A DNA stretch of 64,000 nt, taken from NCBI GenBank assembly GCA_905250125.1, contig CAJNOL010000178.1:62001-126000 (forward strand), given 5' to 3'. The position numbers and the translations under genes are program-made. Source of the DNA: Rotaria sordida (lineage: Eukaryota > Rotifera > Eurotatoria > Philodinida > Philodinidae). The notes beneath the pieces were generated by a model. That model made no database searches and was not told the DNA's origin. It worked only from the letters and a program-made list of their open reading frames with translations. Of this stretch, positions 50,301-62,318 are shown piece by piece; the stretch's first letter is position 1; each line of letters begins with the position of its first letter.

Positions 50301-51704
50301 CAAACAATTTGTCTGAGAAATATGTAGGATGCACTAATCATCGAGTACAAAAAATCCGGAAAAAAGTGTCTCGTATCTTCGTGGTGACTATCATATTCTG
50401 ATTAGAGAAGTTCATTGAAAGTATCAAAGCATAGTTCGATCGGGTTCGAAAATTTTGGATCCAACGAGCTCTATTCCGCACATCTGTAGTTAAGACTAGT
50501 TGAATTATGTAGGCTCAAATGAGCTATGAATACCCTGAAAAGAATTCATGTCCTTAGTCGATTTGCTGTGGAGATCCTGCATTTTTATGATATTTTTAAA
50601 ATGAATGCCATAGTCGCCCTCAAGGACATTAGGAAAACTAATTTTCGAATTGCAGCTTGAAACTTCGCATAGAGACAGGTGTAAACAAGAGTAGTTTCAG
50701 ATGTTTTGATTTGTTTCTATCCTGAAATAAGAATATCAGATTTGTTGATTTATATGAACGATATAAACGACACGCTATTACCATAGTTGTATCTTAGGAT
50801 AGGAACAGTGCTAAGATCTGAAATATTAAAGAAAAACAATATTTCTATGCAAAGTTTCACAATAAGCTAATGATAGAAGCTCTTTTCAGAATATTAATAG
50901 CTCATTTGGAGTCTATGTAATGCACACAGTCTCGACTCAAAAGCAATTTCTCTTGTAAATTCTTTTATCTATTTCAAAAATATTGAATGAATTAAATTTT
51001 TAATTTTAGAACAATCCACCTCACCATTTCTACTATGTCTTTATTTGGTACCATTTTTTCCATTATCAACATTTCCTCATCAAGAACCTCGATTTCTTCT
51101 TCCACTTATTTTTCCATTAATACTTTTTATCGTACCTCTACTAATCATACAAAATCTTCATACATATATGTTTCGTGTATGGTTTGCATTTAATATCTTC
51201 ATAACAATAATCTATGGTCATCTACATCAAGGTGGTCTTTTGCCTGCTTTACAATATATTCATGATTGTCCCATATTATCATCTAATGGAATATCTATTG
51301 TAAATGATATGAATAAAAAATTTCTTATTACTTATCATACATATATGCCACCGGGTTATTTAGTTACATCAATGTCAAAATCAGAATATGAACAAAAACT
51401 ACAAACAATAATAATTGATCTTAAAGGTGGAAAGCATGAAGAACTTGATTTAACAATTGAACATTTATTTAATGAATATCCAATGAGTAATATTCAAATA
51501 TTCGTATTACTTCCGAATATTACTCAAACTCATCTAACTAATTTAAAACAACAAAAATATCCTTTTCAACTTTTAAAACAATTTGAACCTCATCTAGATT
51601 TAGATCATGGCTTTGATGAACTATTTCATATTAAATATGAATGGATACATACAATACGGAATAAATATAAACTTGATTTATATCAAATAACACAAAAATT
51701 CTAA
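47303..51704 (+). CDS. PIGZ: GPI mannosyltransferase 4
   Basis: There are four phase-consistent exons: 47303-47491, 47541-47574, 48858-49871 and 51010-51704, giving 643 aa. PIGZ (yeast Smp3) adds the fourth mannose to GPI anchor precursors in the ER lumen, using dolichol-phosphate mannose. It belongs to GT22. The lumenal catalytic HPDE is at residues 62-65, split from the next exon directly after HP. Other family blocks are TLVFFTRTLSNSFEAFLF, FNRPTFPAFAIVP, PLNFILYNTDSNNL, STFPHQEPRFLLPL and HLHQGGLLPAL. Multiple hydrophobic segments match a polytopic membrane protein. The N-terminal 25 residues are polar and cytosolic. Introns 2 and 3 are over 1.1 kb and contain repeats, while intron 1 is 49 nt. 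Confidence 0.94.
47847..48080 (+). repeat. Dispersed repeat copy B1 (PIGZ intron 2)
   Basis: About 235 nt matches the reverse complement of 57770-58005. Shared blocks include GCTTTATCATCTCTCAAATA, TCAATATAAT and GTCAAATTCGAAAAA, later TATACGTGGAAT and CATTCGATGTAGTTTT. No coding frame is seen. Confidence 0.7.
49997..50083 (+). repeat. Dispersed repeat copy A (PIGZ intron 3)
   Basis: This is the partner of 41251-41337 at roughly 80% identity. The adjacent 50150-50480 is less AT-rich, with blocks such as CGATCGGGCCCGATGGGCTC, and does not look coding. Confidence 0.6.
50505..50930. repeat. Foldback element in PIGZ intron 3
   Basis: The left arm contains AATGAGCTATGAATACCCTG at about 50518-50537. 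The right arm near 50885-50910 carries its inverse (CAGAATATTAATAGCTCATT). Pairing extends about 70 nt with mismatches. The segment just beyond, 50907-50957, resembles the right arm of the 8877-9266 foldback. Confidence 0.55.
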
Positions 51705-52186
51705 ATAATTTAAATTTTTGTATTATAATCTGTTTGATTTCGTTTCTTTCGAAAACGAATTTATCTTTTTGTTATTATTAGATTAAAAAATAAAGATTTT
51801 TATGCTCTGTTAGTTGATTAGATTTGAATCAGTTTGTTTGATATAAACGGTTTAATTGAATTAAATATATAAATTTTCAAATCAAACACTCTCGAATATG
51901 GATGATTCATTTTTTCAGTAAAACGGATGAAAGAAAAGAAGTAAAGAAAAGAATTTTCAGGAAATGTTCATTTTACAACCATTTCCCTTTACGATCGATA
52001 TTCAAAAACATGAAAGTTTTCCATTACATAGCATATATGTAAGCTTACACTAATAAAAAGAAAAAAAAAACTTCTTTGAGGTTTCTTCTTGCGGCAATAG
52101 TGTCTCGTTTACTAGTTGATCAATAGATGAAGTCGATCAAACTATGCTTCCTCTTTCCCCTCCTCTGATTCTCTCATACTAAGCGA

Positions 52187-52222
<36 letters not shown>

Positions 52223-52912
52223 TGAATAAACACTGCTTTCAACTACTATTCGATTAGAACAAACATACTAGCAGACAGGTAGTAGGTACTATGGCCATCA
52301 ACCGCCATAGGGAACGTGTTCTTTCTTTTTCTCTCTCTCTTTCTCTGTCTCCTTCTCTATGCAACTTATAATTGTTAATATTCTTATCTAAACAGTGCCG
52401 CTTACAATTTTTTTTTGCTAAGCATACGCTTGTCGAATGATTTTACAAGTGGCAGCATTTTTAATTCGTTGTCATTGTATGGTCTCAAATCTCGTTTTTT
52501 TTTCTTCTTTTCTCTCTCTCCCTCTCTCTCTTTGTCTATTCAAACTAACGCAATCGGATCAATATGTAAAGAGAGCAAGCGAAATAAATCGAGTGAGCGT
52601 ATTATTAGTATCGCTCGAATGAGTCTTTGTCAACAAATATATATATATTTCACTGTGCAAATTCAAGTAGGGAAAGAGAGAGAGAGAGAATTGTACATAT
52701 ATACACATGGTATATATATATACTTCGAGATTGTGAGGGTTCCTTACGCACAAATCCATATGAAATAAACCCGTTGTGTCGTATTTTGCGTAGGCGTTCT
52801 TGCAAGGATAGACACGCTCTCTCGTGTAGAGAATTTCCTTGTATAACGCACTATGCAAGTACCACTCGGATTATTCATCGTAATAATAATTGTAAGTATA
52901 TATTTATAAAAA

Positions 52913-53230
52913 TTATTTAAAATAAAATTTTAATTGTCTAATTGATCTACTATTATTTATTATTTGAAAACAATGGAATATTTCAGAATTACTATAGTCA
53001 TAATTATATTCTTTATTTGATTGATCAATATTTATTTCATTTACAATATCTCGAAGTAAATAATATCGTTCATTAAATTGTTTCATTATTAACTCAATGA
53101 CTTTTTTTTATTTAGCCACTGGATGATATTGGTTTTTTCTTGGTTTACCATAATAAATTTGTCGTAATTTCATTCTTCTATTTTTATCTTTTAGTTCAAC
53201 AAATAAATCATTTCTAGATTGTGATATTCA
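52913..53230 (-). pseudogene. Possible coding relics, unknown family
   Basis: On the minus strand, a 57-codon frame 53086-52913 starts MKQFNERYYLLRDIVNEINI. Just upstream a second frame ends RRMKLRQIYYGKPRKNQYHP, VAK, stop at about 53115. Before that, a shifted frame reads CVKLYKYLSIYQIVNDLHEY, so a one-base frameshift separates it. Composition looks protein-coding, but I do not recognise the family. It could be a decayed transposon or a host gene remnant. Confidence 0.3.
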
Positions 53231-54702
53231 TGTAAATCATTAACTATTTGATAAATACTCAAATATTTATATAATTTAACACAACCTGATTGATGATTAA
53301 TATATCGTCAATAAATATAAAATCAAATCAAATGGTGTATCATATGAAAATATCCAATATATAAATATAAAAACCATTCACATATTCTATGAAGAAATTT
53401 CTTCGATATGAGCCATATTTAAAGATATATTTGTTGGTAAAACTGTCATGGTTATACTGAGTGCAAAACAGAAAAAAGAAAAACGTCTTTATTGTTATGC
53501 ATCATTAGTTATAGACATTGATACAAAGAAAAATCCGTTATGAGAAAAAACAAGCTATTTTTAATGATTAAATAATCACCTTGAATGTATATAGATGAAA
53601 TAAAATGTATATAAAATTATCAATATTTTTCTAAATAAAATTTTATATGAAATTTTTTATTTGAATTAGTAATAGGAATATATTCGCTGAAAAAAAATGC
53701 CTTTAATGATTTAATGCAACATAAAAACTATTGATAGTTAAGATCATGATAAAGTACTCAGACAAGTATGCATGTCAAGTTTTGTACAGCTATTTTCTTT
53801 TTCTTTTTTGGCATGATAATCTTTTTGTCAACAATTGTTAAACTCAAGTATTAAATCATTATTGAGCATGTAATCTTAGTTATCTTTTTTTTTCTAAATA
53901 GTACTCATCAGTACAAATTTAAACTAATTTTAATGTCGAAGAAGTTCAAAAATATATTGACGTGAAAATAAAAATGAAAACTTAAGGACAACTTGCCCAC
54001 CTTTTGTGATCGAAAATTTTTGTGTTCATTGTATAGTCTGAAGTAGTTTCTATCTATTGACTATATTTTGAGGTTCAAATATTATCTTTAAACGTTAAAA
54101 GGTTCGAGAAGAAATCAAATTTACGTAATAGAAATAGTAAATTGCGTTCCTCTCAAACCAACTTTTTATTTCTATGAAAAAAAGTGCAGAAACGCTCTCA
54201 GTTTCTCCAGCCTGTTAAATTGGATGGTAGCTCTTACAAAAAAAACATACATTTTTTAGAGTACCTTCGATATTTTCGCTTTCTTATTCGAAGGACAAAA
54301 AATAAAAGGATATCTACTTCAAACAGTGTCAAGTGTCTGTAAAAAAAAAAATTCTGCTCGATCGAACATAGCATCTCGAAGAAACGTGCGGGACCACAGA
54401 CAGAATTGATTTTAATAAAATAATATTCCGAGATTGCCAGGATTGGGAGGGGTAAGATTGATGATCAAGGAAGCCGATTGGAAGATTTTATGAAGGGTGA
54501 CCGGTTTTGGAGAGAGGAGTTTGAACGTTCTTTTTGGGAATCGCTGAACCAAAAAAAAAAGCTGTTAGCGCAATCCCTTGCGGGATTAAAAATGTGAAAC
54601 ACGATGGACCTATTGTTACTAATAAAATGGAAATCTTTTTGTTGCATTTCCTTACGATACATTTGTAGCTGACCGTATATCTGATGCTTTATAACTACAA
54701 TT

Positions 54703-55470
54703 TCTGTGTCACGGTCTGCGATGGGTACTCGGGTTCTCTGTCACGGTCTGTGATGGGTACCCGGGTTCTCTGTCACGGTCTGCGATGGGTACCTAGAGTT
54801 CTCTGTCACGGTCTGTGATGGGTACCCAGGGTTCTCTGTCACGGTCTGTGATGGGTACCCGGATTCTCTCTCACGGTCTGTGATGGGTACCCGGGTTCTC
54901 TGTCACGGTCTGCGATGGGTACCTAGAGTTCTCTGTCACGGTCTGTGATGGGTACCCAGGGTTCTCTGTCACGGTCTGTGATGGATACCCGGATTCTCTG
55001 TCACGGTCTGTGATGGATACCCGGATTCTCTGTCACGGTCTGTGATGGGTACCCAGGGTTCTCTGTCACGGTCTGTGATGGGTATCCGGGTTTTCTGTCA
55101 CGGTCTGTGATGGGTACTCGGGTTCTCTGTCACGGCCTGTGATGGGCACCCGGGTTTCCTGTCACGGTCTGTGATGGGTACCCAGGGTTCTCTGTCACGG
55201 TCTGTGATGGGTACCCACGGTTCTCTGCCACGGTCTGTGATGGGTCCGGAGGTTCTCTGTCACGGTCTGTGATGGGTACCCGAATTCTCTGTCACGGTCT
55301 GTGATGGGTCCGGAGGTTCTCTGTCACGGTCTGTGATGGGTACCCGAATTCTCTGTCACGGTCTGTGGTGGGTACCCACGGTTCTCTGTCACGGTCTGTG
55401 ATGAGTTCGGAGGTTCTCTGTCACGGTCTGTGATGGGTATGGATTTTCTCTGTCACGGTCTGTGGGGGGG
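54703..55470. repeat. Minisatellite, about 24 copies of a 31-34-bp unit
   Basis: The unit can be read as TTCTCTGTCACGGTCTGTGA followed by TGGGTACCCGGG, with small length variation and scattered substitutions (CGATGG, GGATAC, GGGTCCGG variants). I counted about 24 occurrences of the CACGGTCTG core. Because the period is not a multiple of three, the array does not encode a protein repeat. It is far more GC-rich than its surroundings and ends in a G-run (55463-55483). Variant order suggests a higher-order pattern: the 54743-54873 types recur at about 54873-54990. Confidence 0.95.
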
Positions 55471-55548
55471 GAGGGGGGGGTGGGTCCAAAATTTCTACCC
55501 TATACACTTCAACACTCCTTTCAGATCGTGTTTCACAAAATAATAGAA
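55464..55548 (+). repeat. G-run plus repeat flank shared with a RAP1GAP intron
   Basis: After the G-rich run, AATTTCTACCCTATACACTT and CCTTTCAGATCGTGTTTCAC match ATTTCTACTCGATACACTTC and CCTTTTAGATCGTATTGAAC at 20320-20368. It looks like the non-tandem end of a dispersed unit. Confidence 0.6.
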
Positions 55549-57769
55549 CGCTCGAAAAAAAGAAAAATTTTTCTAGATTGAGAATGTCACCCCTTCCACT
55601 CGGTACACCGCTGCTTTAACAGATATCAACAGCAGAGCTGTCTGATTAAAAGCTTAAAAATTAGAAAGAGCAATTGATTGCAGACGAATAACTATTATGT
55701 TAATATGTTGACAACGAATGGTCTACTGGATTTCTGTTTATTGACTTAAATTTTATTTTCAAAAGTATTTCACTATAAAGAAAGACAGTACAGTTAATAT
55801 ATTGTTTAGATAATATAAAAACACTTAGTATCGGACTCGTTTGCTAAATGCAAAATTCATTCGCACAAAAAAAAAAAAATACAAAAACAAATCACACTAT
55901 TACTATATAGATTAAGACATCCTACGAAAGAAAAAAATTAAGATTTCATCATATCAATTCGATATTATTGTTCATATTTTCCATTTTTTTTTTCTAATAT
56001 GCTTTATCAAGGATGGATGCGGATGAAGGGAAGATCCACACCTTAATGAAGCTGTGATCTAAAAAAAGTTCAGAATTTGGAAAAACAATCCGAAGGTCAG
56101 AGAGTAATCAGAAATAAAGATGTAAGGCGATGGATTTTAGTTTGGGACATTGGAAATTTTTCAAAATCAAATATCTATTTTGTCATGTTATAGTGGCATC
56201 TCAACCGAAGGCTTACATCTCCAATCAGAAAAATGTTCAAATTTCAGATAATTTTCAGAAGATCTGACAACTCTGATCAACAATTAGATTTATTCATCGT
56301 AAATGTAGTTAAAGAGTAAAATTCAGAAACTTTTGTTTTCTATGCTTTATTTATACTTGGTATAAAAACGAAATATAGAACATTTAGTCCGATAAAACAA
56401 TTGAAACTGAAACTATAAATAAAAAACATACACATAAAAGTGTCTAACGATGATTCAAATGCATATCGGTTTCCTTTAAAATTAGCGCACATGGAGATCA
56501 ATTTAGTTTTACTAAGCCATTTTGATATTGATCCAGATTTTCCTGTTGAAAACAAAAAGTAGAAGTTGTTTCTCTCTCACTTTATTCTAAAATTTGTAAG
56601 ATTATACAAATTATCCAGCACTTCTATCGTTGTATTCAGATACATAAAGACTATCTTTTTTTTTTCAAAAAAAAAGCTCATATCGTTTGAGCATAACTTT
56701 GATAAATCTAAACGAAATTTCTAATGATAAGAAAAGAAAAAGCGACCTCTTTAGAATTAATTACTTCGATTGGCTGTCAATAAACAATCATGTAGCTATT
56801 CGTATGTGTCAGTGAGTTTTTTCCAAACGAAAAATCAAACAAAAAATCGTTTGATGTACTTTATATTTTCTAATTTAACAATTTAAATTATCTTATATCG
56901 TTTAGGTTATTTTATTCAAGCATATAATTATTTATTAATAACTAATAATTGATGGGCTTATAATGGTAACATAATATATTCAAAAGACATATTCTTTAAT
57001 AAAAAAAAAGTGTCAAGCTCGTATTGAATATGTTGATCAGAATGGTATAATTAAGCCATGATATACGAAGTTGATCATGACATATCAAACTATATCAATG
57101 AGTAAATGATTCAGCTGAAAATGAAGTAATAATTCTTGGTTAGTAGACTACATATATATTTGTTTTATAATTATAAATTTATCGTTTAGATATTTGTGTC
57201 AAGGATACTCTTATTGAGAGAACAATACCTATGATATTTATTATATTATTATGATTCATTTGATAATGTATTCATAATTATAATTACATGATTCAGATCT
57301 TATTAGTAAGTAATCAATATTTCTTTCTCAATATCAACAAATAACAAAAAAAATCTATAGATCATTTAAATTTCATTACTATATAAGACAAGTATTATTT
57401 GATAGAGATACAAAGAAAATAAATAAATTATTAAATTGATTCATTAACTATTCCCTATTAAATATTAGATAGATTAAATTAGCTTACTATATTATACTGG
57501 AATTAAGTTTTAATAAATTTTTATGGAAATTTTCCACTTAAAAAAGATAACATGTTAAGGACAATTTTCTTTGTTTCTATTCATTCTTTTCATAAACTAA
57601 CGAAATTTTCCTACTCTTTGAGTATGAGCATCAAGATGAACTTTAACTAAAAAATTAAAAGTGTACTTTGTAATAATTTAAATCGGTCAGTATATACTCT
57701 GATCTATTTAATAATATAAAAACCTTTGTTTGTCTTTTTTTAACCGTGAACAAAATAAGGAGAAAATAT

Positions 57770-58005
57770 CTTGGTATTCGAAAATCATATTGGAAATCAA
57801 CATTGAAAACTACAGCGAAGGATGTATAATGTATTAGTGTTTTTTTTGTAAAAAAGTTTATTCCACGTATATGTAGAGTAAGGATTTTTGATTTTTCGAA
57901 TTTGACTTATTCAGATTATATTGATATTTGAGAGATGATAAAGCAATATTGAGTAGAAAATAAAGTCTTTCGAAGTTAAAAAAAGAATTACATATCCATC
58001 TGATT
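57770..58005 (-). repeat. Dispersed repeat copy B2
   Basis: The reverse complement of this segment matches 47847-48080 over about 235 nt, with recognisable blocks throughout. It lies about 0.9 kb upstream of DLST. No coding frame is seen. Confidence 0.7.
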
Positions 58006-61000
58006 TAGGAAAAAATATTCGCTATGTTCTGAGTATTATATTTAACTTCATGATTGTGATTTCATCTACATAATCATTAGCTTAGAATTATTGACAATTA
58101 TTTTAATCGAAAATATATTTTGATATTACTAAAATAAAGCAATCAATATAATATGATAGATCTAGGAGTGTAAAATATTCAATTTATACAAACATGATTG
58201 TTAAAATAATCGTACGCAACGTTTTATAAGTATATATACACATTCTATAGTCTTTGTCTTAGATGAACCAATCTTTTCATCATTTTTTTTTGTGATTTTC
58301 TACAGAATAATGAAATTTCTAGTAGAATGTAGTTCAGATTTTATAGATATGATCTATTGTTATTACCTCATTGCATTTATAAAATATTTTTATTTTGACA
58401 CTAGAATCAAATAAAACTATTGAATAATTCAGTTCAATGAGGAAATATCATTGTATGTATTTTATTATATTGATCAATGTGGTCATCATTTTTTCATGAC
58501 GACTTGTCCTATATTTGGATGATAGGTGTAAAAGAGTATATATTGTAAGTGACGAAGTAATTCAGTGAAAGTTAATGAAGCGTACTATAGATATCGACAA
58601 TGACGTTGAATAATAAAAAAGAACGTCACTCTCAATGGACAACTAAGCGTTGACATTCATTTTATTTAAAAAGAAATTCTTTTTTATTCATTTATTTTTT
58701 TTAAGTACTTAATATTGTTGAGTAATGTTGCTTTTATTTTCATTGGGAAGCAACTAATCAGGATATTGACATTTATTACCAATCAAACAAATAAGAAAAA
58801 AAAAATGAATAATTTATTATTAAACTTTATATCATAAATAAAATATCAAAAAAAAAGTTTTGTTTCATTTTTCAGATAGATATGTCTCAAATTGTCTCAT
58901 TACGTGCATTACGTCCAAATTCAACTATTACTAATGCATTGCGAAGGACAAGTTCTGCACATCGACTATGTCAATATTCAACTTTCTCAACATCATCTAA
59001 TCAAATTTCAATTGTAGAAAAGAATAAATCTTTAAAACGAGTAAGAATAAATCTAATATTTATTATAAACTTTAAATATAGAGAAATAATGTTCTACTTT
59101 ATTTTCTTACGTCCTCAAAAATCACTCTTCGGTTTCTTACATTCAAATCATTTGAAATTCTCAGTTCTATATCATGATGGAATGTGCAATTAGAAAAACG
59201 ATGTGCCAAATAAAATTGTGAAAGATCTAATATCAATCTATCTTTTCATGCATTCATATTAATTTCGATTAATCTGCTAGAAATGAACTTTTTTTCGAGA
59301 AGTGGCGAGAATCTTGATCCAATTGTTATCTTTTCTCTAGACTCACTCTGTTCATACAATGCCTATCAATTCTTCTTCTCATGCTTCAGTTTATGCATTT
59401 ACTCATCATCTTCATACAAGCCCAGAATATTGTATATAATAATTTTTTTATTGAATTTGAATCATATCATGTATCTTTTTTTTTTATAATTAGTTGACTT
59501 GATTGATGTATGGACACCATCAGTTCCTGAATCAGTCAAAGAAGGTACTGTTCGATTATTAAAAAAAGTTGAAGATAAAGTATTTACTGATGAAATAATA
59601 GCTGAAGTTGAAACAGACAAAAAAACTTTTAATGGTGATGATATTACATCCGATGCTCAAATAGCCAAACTTAATACAAGTGATGATGTAAAACTAGTAT
59701 CAGGTTTGTTTCTTTAATAAATAAATAAATAAAAAATAATTCGTTATAATTTTTCTAATAGAAAATAAAAAAGATGAATCGATAGATAAAGTCAATACTG
59801 AACAAACAAAAGAACAATTATCTACGAGTTCAATTTCATCTAAACCAACACATAAATTAACTACATCAACTAAACAACAAGTTAGTGCAATTGATACAAA
59901 TAAAATTCGTAATACACGATCAGAAACACGTGTAAAAATGTCAAGAATGCGTATAAGAATAGCTGAACGTCTTAAACAAGTACAAAATACATGTGCAATG
60001 TTAACGACTTTTAATGAAATTAATATGAGGTTAAACAAAAGATCTATTTAGAATTGATGTCTATGATTATTCTTTTTCTTTTTTTTAGTAATATTGTTGA
60101 ATTTCGTAAAAAATATGCTGATCAATGTCTAAAACGTCATAACATTAAATTAGAATTTATGTCAACATTTGTTAAAGCATCTGCATGTGCTCTTTTAGAT
60201 AATCCTATTGTTAATGCAGGTAATAAATAATGTATTATAAACTATTTCATAACCACCTTTTTTTTTAAAGCTATTGATGGAAATGAAATAGTCTATCGTG
60301 ATTATGTTGATATTAGTGTTGCTGTTGCTACACCAAAGGTGATTTATTAAAATGAAAGCAAAAAGAAAAACAAACAAATAGTCCTTTACTTTAGGGTTTA
60401 GTTGTACCTGTTCTTCGAAATGTCGAAAAAATGAATTATGCTGATATTGAACATGCAATCAATGAATTTGGTGAAAAAGTAAAATATAAAGTTTTTGAAA
60501 TATATATATTTTTTTTATTTCTATAGGCAAAAAATGATTCACTTACTATTGATGATATGAATGGTGGAACATTTACAATAAGGTAAACATTTTTTTTTCT
60601 TCCTTTAAACTAAGGAGCTATTGTGACTGATTTTTTTTAACGGGAATTTATTGGTTCTTTCTAAAGCTTTAATTCCTCAATAGATCTATTCGAGATACAT
60701 ATAACTTCCTAATAACATGAATTAGTTCTTCAGCGGATCGATCCATATTGCTAATTACCAATTCTAAAATTTTTACAACTAACTAACGACTAGAATTTGG
60801 TGCTTCCAAAACAAACTGGAATCGATTTTTTTAAAATTTCTTGAAATCGGAACCGTTAAATCATCAGATACATCATTCAATACAATCAGTCAATACTATA
60901 TAGTAATTTGTATAATCGTCTATACCACATTCTCGAAAGAGCTTCGAGTCGACAGTAAAGAGAGTTTAATAATCCAAACTATAAAAATAGTTAGTAGATA

Positions 61001-61286
61001 CAAAAAAAAGAGATAATCTATTCTGTCAGTCAACTCATTTATAGTGTTGTTCAAATGTATTGAAAGACGTATATTCTTCATCGAATCAAATTGTCATCAA
61101 TCATATGTTGTACTACAATGAAATACTTAAGTCATCGTTGTAACTAATATTCATTTGAGATTAGAGAAATCGTATACGAAAAGAATTTTTCATAAGGTGT
61201 AAATTTAAAAGTTTCATATCTACCTTTTGATTCCACGTAATTTTTGAAATCGTCGAACAACATCGGATGGCTCAATGGTTATAGTA

Positions 61287-62318
61287 GTGTCCTGTAGAAA
61301 CGACTTTTTTCTATTCTTATTCTCGTAACACTTTCAGAATTCATATTATAATTTTATTTTTCACCATGTGAAATTGCCTTGAATTGAAAATAAAATTATC
61401 CTTGGAAGTACATTTTAGTAAAATAAATCAATTATTATTTTAAGAGGATAAGAAATAATTGGCAACTTCAGTTGCCGTTGGGGAGTAATAACATAAAAGA
61501 TTCTATTTTTTCTATCATTTGTGAATAGAATATGGATGTGTTGAAGTGAAGATCTTTCGACCTTACAACTATACACACGCACCAACAACAAATGGTGCTT
61601 ATATTTATGAATAAGGGCAATCTACTTACTTATCTATGCGTAAATGTTAACAAGTATTATGTTTAGATGAGAATGTCTAAAAATATTTTTTTCATGTTAT
61701 TACCCCTCAATGGCAACTCTAGTTGCCATTTTATATCATACAGTCTCTTGTTCGACTAATTCATATGAAACTTCTGAAACACAAAGGCAATTTTCATTGA
61801 TATTTATCACATCGTATATCATCAAGATATATATTTTTTCGTTGATAAATAAGTCATTAAAAGAAAAGATGTTCTTTTTTTTTTGATTTATAATGATCTC
61901 ATACTTGTCTCTGTTGTAAGTCGTATAAGTTGGAGACAGATCAATGATACAAAATTTTTTTTTTGTGCCAATTAGTAACTGAGAGAATTCTCTACACATA
62001 ATGTGCAAGGAATTTTTTAATATCCCGCATTCTACATTTTCTGCAATGTTTCTAAAAATGGCAATTCCAATTGTCAATGGGGAGTAAAAGGTTAATAAGC
62101 GATGTAAAAGTCATTGGAAAGAATATTGAAATTTATTTCTCAATAGTAAAACATTCGGATTGGCTTCGACATTTTTTTTGTTGTTTAAAAAAGCAAAATT
62201 TGAAAAGTATATACACATAAAACAAAACAAATTTTGAGAATGTCAATTTTTTTTTAATATCGTTTCCGTTCTTGTGTTCCGGCGGGAAACGGAAACAAAA
62301 GCTGTTCCCGCAGGACAC
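61287..62318. mobile_element. Terminal-inverted-repeat element, GTGTCCTG family, in DLST intron
   Basis: The left end is GTGTCCTGTAGAAACGACTT, and the right end read inward is GTGTCCTGCGGGAACAGCTT. About 45 nt of imperfect inverted repeat follow, including CGTAACAC versus CGGAACAC. Both ends abut TA (61285-61286 and 62319-62320), suggesting TA target duplication as in Tc1/mariner-type insertion. The interior of about 1 kb is non-coding and carries a nested inverted repeat. Confidence 0.7.
61457..61735. repeat. Nested inverted repeat with GGCAACT-AGTTGCC ends
   Basis: GGCAACTTCAGTTGCC at 61461-61476 is followed by GTTGGGGAGTAATAACAT. The inverse, ATGTTATTACCCCTCAA then TGGCAACTCTAGTTGCCA, closes the unit at 61694-61733. 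A third, same-orientation copy (GGCAATTCCAATTGTC, then AATGGGGAGTAAAAGG) is at about 62059-62092. Each end is itself a small palindrome. Confidence 0.65.

Larger units (their letters stand above)
51705..58881. other. 7.2-kb intergenic region with microsatellite, relic frames and minisatellite
   Basis: It contains a GA microsatellite (52185-52219), a mixed pyrimidine-rich stretch (52320-52540), weak coding relics on the minus strand (52913-53230), a GC-richer block (54360-54700), the minisatellite (54703-55470) and a dispersed repeat (57770-58005). The remainder is AT-rich. A GTAAGT at about 52891-52896 could be the donor of a non-coding exon, but no partner can be identified. Confidence 0.5.

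Noticed and set aside
52415-52920. Several overlapping frames of 60-117 codons on both strands
   Set aside because: Their translations are low-complexity (phenylalanine/serine runs from CT tracts) and mutually overlapping. There is no conserved motif.
54703-55470. CRISPR-like array
   Set aside because: The repeats are contiguous, without unique spacers, and vary by substitution. It is a minisatellite in a eukaryotic genome.
55461-55485. TGTGGG-like G-run resembling bdelloid telomeric repeats
   Set aside because: It is an irregular homopolymeric G run at the end of a minisatellite, not repeated TGTGGG, and it is internal to a gene-bearing region.
61262-61300. tRNA-like GGCTCAATGGTTATAG beside the TIR element
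   Set aside because: Only a box A-like string is present. No anticodon arm or box B follows at a suitable distance.
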